The position numbers and the translations under genes are program-made. DNA of 64,000 bases, from assembly GCF_030272615.1 (NCBI RefSeq), contig NC_081406.1, positions 170,943,361 to 171,007,360 on the forward strand, read 5' to 3'. Within the stretch, counting starts at the first letter, position 1. The number at the start of each line of letters is the position of its first letter. Positions 36,656 to 47,746 of this stretch are shown here, in pieces. The DNA is from Cryptomeria japonica. Taxonomy: Eukaryota > Streptophyta > Pinopsida > Cupressales > Cupressaceae. Under the pieces are notes generated by a model. The model worked only from the letters and a program-made list of their open reading frames with translations. It ran no database searches and was not told the DNA's origin.

Positions 36656-37175
36656 TTCAGATCTGCAACTACCTATTCTTGTTTTGAGAATTTTTGCTTT
36701 GGAAGCAGATCTGGGGTTTCAGGAAATTTTTTTATGTACCTAGGGTTTTACCTTTTTTTCTGAGCACTTTGGGCCTAAATGGACCTCACCATCATGCTCA
36801 GAAGGCATGAAAACCCCTATGGTCATATAAAATTTGACCTATTTTGGTTCCTAAGCCTCTGGGAGTATTTTTTCTCCAAATCTAGGTCGTAGGGCCCTGA
36901 CACATAGTTCAAGAAAAAAATTTCAAATTTTTTTTTTGCCTTTTTACGGCATGCAGGCCGGATTTTGATTTTTTTTATCAAAAAAAATCAAACAAAAAAA
37001 CTTAAAAAAAAGACGATTAGGTTTTTTATAAAAAAAATTTTGGAATTTTTTTTGGGAGTTCCCACGGTACGCAGGGTACCGTGGGGCCCCTGCAAGTGTT
37101 TGTACGGATCCTTGACGCTGCCCCTGCCTCGAGCCTCACACCATCGTCCTTCGGCCCACTTTTGGCACCCTACAT

Positions 37176-39890
37176 ACCTGTCTCTCAAATTCTTAAATGA
37201 TTCTTTAGACAACAGTTTAGTGAATATATCTGCAATCTGTTCTTTAGTGTTCGCATAAACCAATTTGACTTCCTTTGCTTCTACCTTTTCCTTAAAAAAT
37301 TTATACTTTATTGATATATGCTTAGTCTTAGAGTGAAATATCAGATTCTTAGACATGTCAATAGCTGCAGAGTTACAACAATAGATAACTACCGGTTCAC
37401 TACAATTTACCCTGATATCCTTCAACATTTTCTTCATCCACAAGACTTGAGAGCAATTAGTTGCTACTACAACATACTCAAATTATGGAGTAGATAAAGA
37501 AATTCATGATTGTTTTATGTTGATCCATGAAACTAGTTTCTTTCCAAGAAAGAAAGCTCCACCAAAAGTGCTCTTCCTGTCATCGGTATCTCCTGCCCAA
37601 TCTGAGTCAGTATATGAACATAAAGTGAAATTGTCATTTTTAGAATACCATAAACCATATTCTATTGTTCCTTGCAAATACCGGAATATCCTCTTTACTG
37701 CACATTCATGATTTTCTTTAGGATTACTTTGATATCTTGAAACAATACTTACTGCATTCATAATATCTAGTCTAGTTTGAGTTAGATATAACAAACCACC
37801 AATCATAGACTTATACCTTGTCGGATTTACCGGTGTAGAAGTATCCTTGATAGATAATTTCTCACTTGTCACCATAAGAGTACTTTATTTACCAGTTTGG
37901 AATTATCCATACCAAACTTCTTCAACAATTCCCTCAAATACTTAGTTTGATAGATAAAAATGCCTTTGTCAGTTTGAGTAATCTCCAAACCTAAGAAAAA
38001 TTTCATCTCACCAATCGTGGACATTTCAAATTCATTCTTCATTTTGTTAGCAAATTTCATGCACAATTTATCTTCTCCTCCAAAAATGATATCATCAACA
38101 AATACTTCAATAATCAGAATATCATTATCAATGATCTTATAATATAAATTACTATCAACACTTCCTTTAGTAAAACCAAGCTTCAAAAGATATTTATCCA
38201 ACCTTGCATACCAAGCTCTAGGAGCCTATTTCAATCCATATAAAGCTTTCTTCAATCTGCAAACCATATCTTTATCATCTATCAGTGAAAATCCATCATG
38301 TTGCTCAATGTATACTTCTTCTTCAAGTTCACCATTCAAAAATGCACATTTAAGATCCATTTGATAAACATTATAGCTCTTATAAGCTACATAGGCAAGA
38401 AATAATCTAACAGCTTCAATTATAGCTACAAGTGCAAATGTCTCACCATAATCAATTCCTTCCATTTGAGAATATCCTTTACAAACCAATCTAGCCTTGT
38501 TTCTTACAACTTGACCATCCTCATTTAGTTTATTCCTAAAAACCCATTTAGTTCCAATAACATTCTTATTTATAGGCCAGGGAACTAAAGTCCAAATTTC
38601 CTTCTTTTCTATATGATCTAATTCATCTTCCATAGCCTTTAACCAATGTTCATCCTTACAAGCTTCACTAACAGATGCCGGTTCAACTTGAGAACTAAGA
38701 CATACCTCTTCATTTTCCAGTCTTCTTCTTGTCATAGCTCCCTTGTTACTATCTCCAATGATTTGATCTTCATAATGATTTAATTTTACATACCTTGGTG
38801 TCTTCTAAACTTTAGGTTCACTGCTCTGATCATCAGTCATAGTTGAATTTTCTGATTGTGTTGGTGTAACTGTCTCAGTTTCTTGTACCGATTGAGGCAT
38901 TGTTGGTTCAGTTATGATCATTTCCACTATTGATTCCCTTTCATATGTTATAGAATGATTTCTGTACTTCTCATCCACTTTCACATTAGCACTCTCCACA
39001 ATTTTCTACAATCTTTTGTTATAACATCTATATGCTTTTCTTTGAATTGAATAACCAAGAAATATTCCTTCATCACATCTAGGATCAAACTTTCCAATTG
39101 AATCATCTCTTTTGATATAGGATTTAGTTTCAAAAATTCTGAAATAATTAATAGTAGGTGTATGTCCAAACCATAATTCATAAGGGGTCTTACTAGTTTC
39201 ACCTTTGATGTGAACTCTGTTGAATGTGTAGACTGTTGTACTCACTGCTTCTCTCTAGTAAATATGAGGTAATTTGGCTTCCATCATCATAGATCTTGCT
39301 GCATCCAAAATGGTTTTGTTTTTTCTTTCCACTACTCCATTCTGTTGAGGAGTCTGAGGTGCAGATAACTATCTCCTGATTCCATTTATTTCACAGTAAT
39401 TGTTAAATTCATGAGAAGTGAACTCACCGCCATGATCTGATCTTAGACATTTGATTTTCAATCTAATTTCTGTTTCAACCTTTTCTCTAAAGATCTTGAA
39501 TTTCTCAAAAGCTTTAGACTTCTCCTTAAGAAAACTCACCCACATCATCCTAGAATAGTCATCAATAATCAGCCTGAAATACCTATCACCTTGAAAGCGT
39601 CTAGTCCTTGCTGGACCACATAAGTCAGTGTGAATCAAATCAAGTAAATCATTAAATTTATCATGTATGCTCTTAAAAGAACTTCTAATTTATCATTGAC
39701 ATTCCTTACATACTAGATTATGAGGCTTCATAATCTTAGGTATATCTCTAACTACCTTAGTTGAACTAATCTTAACAATACAATAAAAATTAACATGACA
39801 CAATCTCTTATGTCATAAACAACTCTCATCAATATGAGCAATCAAACATGTCTTATTACCAGTGTTCAAGTGACAAATATTACTTCCAGT
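37176..39890 (-). pseudogene. Element B pol: integrase, reverse transcriptase and RNase H relic
   Basis: The minus frame is continuous, apart from stops, from 39890 to about 37870, then shifted to the end. Integrase has D in HTDLCGP, D in LRSDHGGE and E in GVVERKNK with 35 residues between the last two (DD35E), counting a TAG in RR*LSAP as a residue. RT has [16 protein letters not shown] and the active site FVDDIIFGG (about 38100). RNase H has TDSDWAGD, but the Asp of the YCDN motif is Cys. Stops include RR*LSAP, IY*REAV, RL*KIVE, KV*KTPR and GLK*APRAW. The last codons are lost to fragment D, producing a chimeric tail to 36988. Confidence 0.85.
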
Positions 39891-41348
39891 CTAAATACCG
39901 GTTGCAATCTCCAAACCAGTCTTATTAATTATTTTGCATTTTCTATCTTTAAACTGAAGTTGGAAACCCTTGTCCACCAATTGACCAACACTCAAAAGAT
40001 TATGCTTTAAACCTTCTACATAATAGACATTATTAGTGTCATGCTTGCCATCCAAAGAAATAATACTTGTACTTCTGATCATACATGCTTTGTCATCTCC
40101 AAATCTGACTTGATCGTCATTGTATTCTTGTAGGGACATAAATTTCCCTTTATCTCCAATCATATGATGTGAGCATCCACTATCAATTACCCATTCATCC
40201 TTATCTTCAAATTTTCTTGCCAGGGCCTTTTCTTCATTTATGATATCCAGTTCCGGTTCATCTTCCTTTAAAGAATAGAACACCCATTCCTTTCCATTGC
40301 TAGATCCACTAGCAGGGTCTTCTGTCGGTTCATCTCCAGAGTCATTAGTTACTCCTTCCTCATCCGCTATGTAGAATTGTTTACTTTTCTTGAATCTATA
40401 TCTGTTTTGGTTAGGCTTAAATGATTTCTTAACTCTTTCCTCAAACCTTGCATTCCTTTCAAGACATCTAGATGCAAAATGACCAATCTTATTACGTGAA
40501 AAACATTTAAAAGGTGCTTTTCCTTCATACTTACTTCCTGTCGGACCTTTAGGTACTCTTCTAGAAAATACAGCTTCAAGTTGCTCAAATTCTTCATCTT
40601 CTTTCTTCATGTCTTCCAATTATTTTGCATATAAGACTTTCCAATCACTTTTTCCAGTAGATGATGATGATGATGCATGAAAAGAAGGTTCAGACTTTAC
40701 AACTCTAGAAGATCCAAATTCTTCAAGCTCAAAAGCATATAATTTCCCAATCAGGATGTCTCTGTTAGCTGAAGAGTTAGCCATTGTTCTCAACTCATAA
40801 ATTATAGTTGCCTTCATCTTGTAAGCCGGTGGAAGGGCTCTCAAGACTTTGGAAACTATTTCATCTTCACTTAGAAATCCTCTAAAACATTGAATTCCCA
40901 TAACAATCTCATTTACTCTCTCCATAAATACAACAATTCTTTCATTATCTTCCATCTTCAAGTTATCATATCTTATCTAGTAACCATAAATTTTAGCAAT
41001 TTTGACAGTAGGATCACCTTCATTCAGAGTTTCCAATTTGTCCCACATAACCTTTGTCAATGATTTATCAGTCAATCCCATGATCTGTTGATCAGTAAGT
41101 GTACACAAGAGGGCTTCTCTAGCTCTGCAATCATTTTCAATATTCTTATCCAAGTCTGTAGGAGAAGGATTGCCAGATGTCAAATCATAAGGTGTGTATC
41201 ATTTCTCAATGATCTCCCGAATATCCTTTCCAAGACATCTAAGATGACTCTCCATTCAAATTTTCCATATCCCATAATTTGTTTCATCAAGCTTAGGGAT
41301 TTCTCTTTTGAAAATAATTGCCAATGGATTAGAAGTGTTAGCTGCCAT
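39891..41348 (-). pseudogene. Element B gag-protease relic
   Basis: The minus ATG at 41348 begins MAANTSNPLAII, with the copia gag core LDETNYGIWKI, LTDQQIMGLTDKS and LETLNEG. Stops occur near 41260, 41205, 40977 and 40620, all in one frame. The zinc knuckle CFSRNKIGHFASRC lacks its second Cys. The retropepsin motif WVIDSGCSHHM is at about 40190, followed by LLSVGQLVDKG. Everything is collinear with element A, of which it is a relative. Confidence 0.85.
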
Positions 41349-41391
41349 AGGATCTACCTCAAGTGGTTAACCTTCTGCAAAAGAGGACCAA

Positions 41392-41406
41392 ATATCTGAT
41401 ACCAAT
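41392..41406 (-). other. Primer-binding site of element B
   Basis: The minus strand reads ATTGGTATCAGATAT directly after the 5' LTR; the last bases differ from TGGTATCAGAGC. Confidence 0.75.
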
Positions 41407-41423
41407 TGTTAGGATAACTGGTG

Positions 41424-41458
41424 AACAATTGAGAGGGGGGGGAGGTGAATCAGTTGTT
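41424..41458 (-). other. U5 hairpin, element B 5' LTR
   Basis: AACAATTGA and TCAGTTGTT pair at 8 of 9 positions around a G-rich loop; it begins 17 bp from the LTR end. Confidence 0.7.
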
Positions 41459-42096
41459 AACAAATTATAACATTTAATCCACTTAATAACCCTTAAACAT
41501 ATTAAGTATCGGTAGAGCAGAAATAGATACCGGTAAACAATACAACTTAAAAATTAGACAGATAATCAATGAAAAGCAACCATACCACATAACACCATGA
41601 TTTGTACGTGGAAAACCTGGAAAGGGAAAAACCACGATGGGAAACCTACCCACAATCAGATGATACTTCTGTAAAAAGTATGTTACAATGAGGGGCATGC
41701 ACATGGAGGAAGGCACACTGCCTAGAGCGTACTACTTATTACAAAAGAGTCTCACTGACTACAAAGAGGCTACAACCATCTCAGGATAAATGGAAAATAT
41801 TCCAATAGCGTGAACTGGCAGAAATAACATCTACCATGCTTGATTACAACCCGATTAAGCTCAATACCAGAGGTCTTTGACCTCGTCCTTAATCCCAATT
41901 CGATCACCTATGATCAACCAAATATCCTTCACATATGATATTGCATTTCAAGACCACGAACACTTATTCCTATCCCATGCCACACATGCCATGATCTAAA
42001 ATGAGATCTTACATCATTTTATACAAACCCTAAGGCCTAAACCAATTAGGTCGGCCACCTAAAAAATATTACAATAAGATCATTACATAGATCCAT

Positions 42097-42101
42097 ATTA
42101 C
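42097..42101. repeat. Target-site duplication ATTAC of element A, left copy
   Basis: Exact match to 48796-48800; the uninterrupted site ATATTACAATGA is seen in the 3' LTR of B near 35326. Confidence 0.95.
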
Positions 42102-43164
42102 TTTTGGTATTTTGGTATGGTTTTGTCATTGATGTCAACACCTACTCTGGAGATCTAGCAACATTCACTGGCAAGCAAGTAAACTGTGCACCAGTTACTG
42201 GTATATGGTTCACCAGCAGAATATATTTTTCACCGGTACCTGGAATGATATGGAAGACACTTGGTAATGTCGAAGACATTGTGTGGACACTTTGTTTTGA
42301 AGAATTGATCATTGGTATATTCATATTTGCATATTTTCTTTTACTGGCAAATAGGACCAGGGTTATCTAGGGTTTACACCGACAGGTTTATCTTTTCTAG
42401 ATCAGCATGGCATGCTATGGAGATGATTTATCATTGATGTAAATGCATTAAGCTAACATGTTTAATCGGTTATTGCATCGGCTATTATATTGTATGTAAA
42501 ATGATTTTATTGTAATATCTTGTAGAGCCGACCTACTAAAATTGGTCATAGGTTATGGTATAAATGTAAGATCTTATTTGTAAGATCAAATGTAGAATGC
42601 GAAAAAGAATTGAGTGAAGGTATATGCGAGATTAAGCAGAGGTCTACACGAAGACATCATTTAAAGGTGAAGATAGGTTTTTGTATAAGCATATCAGCAT
42701 TACACCGGTACTAAATCCAACATATGAAGATGATATTTTGTGTAGTACATTCTTATTGGATTTAACCATCCAACTGTAGTTAGTGTGACTCCCATTTTGT
42801 GATTGAGCAGTGAGCTCTAGGCTGTTGGCCTTTCTGCATGTCCAGACCCCATTTATGTACACTTACTATTTATAGTAGTATCATCTGATTGTGGGTAAGG
42901 TTTCCCACCATGGTTTTTCCCCTTACAGGGTTTCCACATACACATATTGGTGTTATGTGTTGTGGATGACTTTATGTTTATGTTTCATGCATTAATACTT
43001 ACCGGTATAGCAATTCACTATTAACACTGTCTACCGGCATACTTAACTGGTTTACCAGTATTAAGCATTAAGTTGGTTAATTGGTTTTTGGTTTGAATTT
43101 ATTAGACAATTGATTCACCCCCCCCCCCCCCCCCCCCCCTCTCAGTTGTCTCCAGGACCTAACA
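42102..43164 (+). repeat. 5' LTR of element A
   Basis: TTTTGGTATT (mutated TGTTGG) to CCTAACA. It contains the block TGGTTTTTCCCC..CAGGGTTTCCAC (42911-42937) and the hairpin at 43104-43151 with a 22-C run. Confidence 0.95.
43104..43151 (+). other. U5 hairpin, element A 5' LTR
   Basis: AGACAATTGA and TCAGTTGTCT pair at 9 of 10 positions. The loop contains 22 consecutive C (43118-43139). It ends 13 bp before the LTR end and PBS. Confidence 0.8.
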
Positions 43165-43180
43165 ATTGGTATTAGAGCCT
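43165..43180 (+). other. Primer-binding site of element A
   Basis: ATTGGTATTAGAGCCT; differs by one base from TGGTATCAGAGC of the initiator Met tRNA complement. Confidence 0.85.
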
Positions 43181-43220
43181 AGTCCTCTTTTGCAGAAGTT
43201 TAAAAACTTGAGGAGATCCA

Positions 43221-44533
43221 ATGTCTACAAATTATTTCAGGAAGGACAGTCCTAAACTTGATGGAACCAACTATGGGATATGGAAGATCAGGATGGAGAC
43301 AAATTTGAATTGCATTGGTAAAGACATCTAGGAAGTTACAAAGAATGGATATACTGCTGCTGTAGCTAGTCAGACTGCTCCAACTACCTTAGCTAAAGAT
43401 GAAGAAAATGATTGCAAAGCAAGAGAAGCACTTTTGAGCGCATTATCAGATCAACAAATCATGGGATTATCAGATAGGTCTACTGCTAAAGCTATTTGGG
43501 ATCATTTGGAAACACTAAATGAAGGAGATTCCACAGTCAAGATTGCAAAACTTGAAAGCTTCCGAGTCAGGTATGAACATCTGAAAATGGAAGAAGATGA
43601 AAGGATTTATGCTTTTATGGAAAGAGTAAATGAAATTGTTTTGGGTATTAAATGTTGTGGAGGAACTCTAAGTGAGGATGAAATTGTTTCAAAAATCTTA
43701 AGAGGATTACCACCGGCATATAAAATGAAGGTTACTGCTATAAATGAGTTGAGAACAATGCCTAATACATCAGTAACTAGGGATACATTGATTGGAAAAC
43801 TTTCAGCCTTTGAAATTGAGGAATTTGGTCTTGTTGCTACTATAAAAACTAATTTGGCCTTTAAAGCATCAACATCATCTGCTCCATCATTTGAAAAATT
43901 AGACTAGAGAGCCTTTTATGCAAGAGAACTGGAAGAAACCAGGAAGGAGAATGAAGAGCTTGAAGAACTTGAAGCACTATTTGCAAGAAAAATGCCAAAA
44001 GGTCATATTGGAAGTAAGTATGAAGGTAAAGCACCTTTTAAATTTTTTAACTGCAATAAAATTGGTCATATGGCTTCAAGATGCCTTGATAGACATGCTA
44101 GACTAAGAGAAGAAGCTAGAAGAACATACAAGCCTAATCCTGAATATCAGAGATACAAATTTAAGAAGAACAAAGACAAATCCTATTACATTGCTGATGA
44201 AGGTGTGACTGATGATTCTGATGAGGATCCAACGGACAATGGATGGGTTTTTGTTGCTATAACAAAAGATCAACCGGTACCTACTGCTCAACCGGTAGAA
44301 CAAGCCCTAGCAGCTAAAGTTGAAACGAAGGATGAATGGATCATTGACTCAGGATGCTCACATCACATGACTGGAGACAAAGGTAAATTCTTGAACTTTC
44401 AAGAATACAATGGAGGTCTAGTAAGATTTGGAGATGACAAAACCTGTTCAATCAAAGGTAAGGGTTCAATATCTCTTGATGGTAAGCATAACACTGACAA
44501 TGTCTACTATGTTGAAGGATTAAAGCATACATA
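43221..44533 (+). pseudogene. Element A gag-protease relic
   Basis: The ATG at 43221 (MSTNYFRKDSPKLDG) opens the copia gag: GTNYGIWKIRME, SDQQIMGLSDRS, HLETLNEGDS and LRGLPPAYKMK. Two TAG stops (near 43329 and 43905) both replace Trp in a CTGG context. The zinc knuckle FFNCNKIGHMASRC has its first Cys changed to Phe. The protease motif WIIDSGCSHHMTGD is at about 44337. The frame ends at 44531-44533 in a 43-bp tandem duplication that shifts the frame; collinear coding resumes at 44574. Confidence 0.9.
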
Positions 44534-44573
44534 ACACTGACAATGTCTACTATGTTGAAGGATTAAAGCATAA
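44488..44573 (+). repeat. 43-bp tandem duplication inside element A pol
   Basis: 44488-44530 (ATAACACTGACAATG...) is repeated at 44531-44573 with one difference at the end. Because 43 is not a multiple of three it shifts the frame by one, exactly the shift between the ORFs on either side. Confidence 0.95.
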
Positions 44574-47400
44574 TCTTTTAAGTGTTGGTCAATTAGTTGA
44601 GAAGGAATTTCAGTTACAATTTAAAAATGGAAAATGTAAAATCATGAATAGAACTGGTTTGGAAATTGCAACCGGTAATCAGACTAGAGGTAATATCTTT
44701 CATTTGAACAACAGTGAAAAGGCATGCTTAATTGCACATATAGATGAAAGTTGGTTATGGCATAAGAGACTATGTCATGTAAACTTTGATTGCATGGTAA
44801 AAATCAGTACTTCTAAGGTAGTTAGAGATCTACCTAAAATTGTGAAACCTCAGAATACAATTTGTAAGGAATGTCAATTTAGAAAACAAGTTAGAGCTAG
44901 TTTCAAAAGTATTCCAGAAAAATCCAATGATGCTCTTGATTTAATTCACACTGATTTATGTGGTCCAGCTAGAACTAAAATCTTACAAGGTGATAGATAT
45001 TTCATGCTAATTATTGATGATTATTCTAGAATGTGCTGGGTTACTTTTCTCAGAGAAAAATCAGAAGCACTTGGGAAGTTCAAACTGTTCAAAGCAATGG
45101 TTGAAAATGAAACTGGTAAGAAAATCAAATGTTTAAGATTAGATCAAGGAGGAGAATTCACATCTAAGGACTTTAATACATTTTGTGAAGTGAATGGAAT
45201 CAGAAGACAGTTATCAGCACCTCGGACACCACAGGAGAATGAAGTTGTTGAAAGGAAAAACAAAACTATCTTGGATGCAGCAAGAAGTATGTTATCAGAA
45301 GCAAATCTACCATATGTGTATTGGAGAGAGGTAGTTAGCACTGCTGTCTATACATTCAACAAAGTTCACATCAAAGGTGAAACCGGTAAGACCCCTCATG
45401 AATTATGGTTTGGTAATACTCCTACTCTTAAGTATTTCAGAATTTTTGGAAGTAAATGTTATATTAGAAGAGATAAGTATATTGGCAAATTTGATCCTAG
45501 AAGTGATGAAGGAATATTTCTTGGTTATTCATCTAAGAGCAAGGCATATAGATGTTTTAATAAGAGATTGCAGAAAATTGTTGAGAGTACAAATGTAAAG
45601 ATTGATGAACAATTCAGAGGAACTTCGAGGTATATAGACTTTGAACCGGCAACATAAATTATGACAAATGAACCTACACTGAATCATCCAATTACCCTGG
45701 TATCATCAAAGGATTCCATAGTAATTGAAGAACAATAGCAAACTAAGACACCTCGGTATGTAAGACTGAATCAATATGAAGATCATATAATTGGAAACAA
45801 ATTTAAAGGAGTTATGACAAGAGGAAGATTGGCAAATGAAGAGGTATGTCTTATTTCTCAAATTGAACCATCATCTATCAATGAGGCATGTGAAGATAAA
45901 TTTTGGATTAAAGCTATGGAAGAAGAATTAGGACAAATTGAGAAAAACAATACTTGGACATTAGTTCCCCGGCCTAAAGATAAAAATGTAATTGGAACCA
46001 AATGGGCATTTAGAAACAAAATTAATGAAGATGGTAAAGTTGTCAGAAATAAAGTAAGACTAGTGTGTAAGGGATATTCTTAGAAAGAAAGAGTTGATTA
46101 TAATGAAACCTTTGCATCGGTAGCTAGAATTGAGGCAGTCAGATTATTCTTGGCTTTTGTAGCTCACAAGGACTACAAAGTTTATCTAATGGATATTAAA
46201 TGTGCATTTTTGAATGGAGATCTTGAAGAGGAAGTATATATTGAACAACCTGATGGATTTTGTTTGACAGATGACAATGATATGGTTTGCAGGTTAAGAA
46301 AAGCTCTGTATGGATTAAAACAAGCCCCAAGAGCTTGGTATGCAAGATTGGATAAGTATCTTTTAAAGATCGGTTTTACTAAAGGAAATGCAGATAGCAA
46401 TTTATATTAGAAAATAACTAATGATGAAATCTTGATTATTGAAGTATTTGTTGATGATATAATCTTTGGAGGAGAAGATGGATTATGTAAGGAATTTTCT
46501 ATTAAAATGCAACAAGAATTTGAAATGTCTATGATTGGAGAAATAAAATTCTTTTTAGGTTTGCAGATTTCACAGATCGATAAAGGTATATTTTTGAGTC
46601 AATCCAAGTACTTGAAAGAATTACTAAAGAAATTTGGGATGGCGAACTCTAAACCGGTAAGCACACCTATGACTACAAATGACAAATTATCTCAAAGGGA
46701 TGAATATACACCTGTTAATCCAACTAGATACAAATCTATGATAGGAGGTTTACTGTATTTGACACAAACCAGGCTTGATATTATGTATGCAGTATGTATT
46801 GTTTTTAGATTTCATAGTAATCCTAGGGAAAATCATGAATCAATAGTAAAAAGGATTATCTGGTACTTACAAGGCACAACAAATCTTGGATTATGGTATC
46901 CTAAAGATGAAAGTTTTGATCTATGTGCATATACAGATGCAAATTGGGCAGGAGATGTGGATGATAGAAAGAGCACCACTGGAGGAGCATTCTTTCTTGG
47001 AAAGAGATTAGTTTCTTGGTTGAGTAAGAAATAGAGTTGTACATCTTCATCAACAGCAGAATCAGAATATGTTGTAGCAACAACTAACTGTACACAGGTA
47101 CTATGGCTTAAGCAAATGTTGAAAGACATAAAGGTAAAATGCAATGAACCCATTACTATATATTGTGATAACACTACAACAATTGATATATCTAAGAATC
47201 CGGTATTACATTCTAAAACAAAACATGTTTCTATCAAACTAAATTTTCTAAGGGAAAAAGTTGAAGAAAAAGAGATAAAACTGGTTTATGTGAATACTAA
47301 AGAACAGCTTGCAGATATTTTCACAAAACCTTTGCCTAAGGAGACTTTTGAATATCTTAGAGATCAGCTTGGAGTCATACCACCACCAGTAGAGACTTAG
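44574..47400 (+). pseudogene. Element A pol: integrase, reverse transcriptase and RNase H relic
   Basis: One frame runs to the TAG at 47398, with internal stops near 45655, 45736, 46081, 46408 and 47032. Integrase has the HHCC finger (WHKRLCH ... CKECQ) and a DD35E triad: D in HTDLCGP, D in LRLDQGGE, E in VVERKN. RT has VCKGYS, DIKCAFLNG, YGLKQAPRAW and the active site FVDDIIFGG (about 46446). RNase H keeps TDANWAGD, STAESEY, YCDN and SKTKHVSI. It is longer and better preserved than the B copy, and all catalytic residues that I can locate are present. Confidence 0.92.
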
Positions 47401-47734
47401 ACAGTTGATGATTGTCATCAACCGGCAGAATTAAAAGACAAATCTTTTATTCCGATCTTTGATGAGGAAGCTACTTCTCAGGGAGAGTAGTTGGTATATT
47501 GTATGAACTTGATTTTAGTAACTTTGGCATTTGATGTCAAAGGGGGAGAGATATCTATGGAAAAACACATTATCTTTTTGAGGAGAGATTGGTATTGAAA
47601 ATAAATCTTTGGATAAACACATGTTTCTCCCAGGGGGAGAAATTGTTGTCTAAGGGAGATTGTTGGTTTTTGGTATGTGGCATTTTTGTTTTGGCACTTT
47701 GATGGTTTTTCCATCTTGTGTTGCCATCAATGCC

Positions 47735-47746
47735 AAAGGGGGAGAT
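47735..47746 (+). other. Polypurine tract of element A
   Basis: AAAGGGGGAGAT directly before the 3' LTR start TGTTGGTAT. A related purine run, AAAGGGGGAGAG, lies earlier at about 47539 and may be a second priming site. Confidence 0.9.

Larger units (their letters stand above)
36266..37175 (+). mobile_element. Element D: 5' end of another copia-type LTR retrotransposon inside B
   Basis: A 378-bp LTR (36266-36643, TGTTAGAG to CTACA) is followed at once by TGGTATCAGAGC, an exact PBS, and about 520 bp of leader that includes a GC-rich stretch and a perfect 10-bp inverted repeat at 37061-37085. No gag and no second LTR follow; element B coding resumes at about 37176. It lies in opposite orientation to B. 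The right boundary is a few bases uncertain, and no target duplication is obvious. Confidence 0.75.
41407..42101 (-). repeat. 5' LTR of element B, first part
   Basis: The plus strand begins TGTTAGGATA. Homologous to 34636-35340 of the other LTR and broken by element A at 42101. Confidence 0.9.

Noticed and set aside
42104-42370. Plus ORF of 88 codons and its twin at 47677-48015
   Set aside because: Lies in the two LTRs of element A; LTR sequence with no protein family resemblance.
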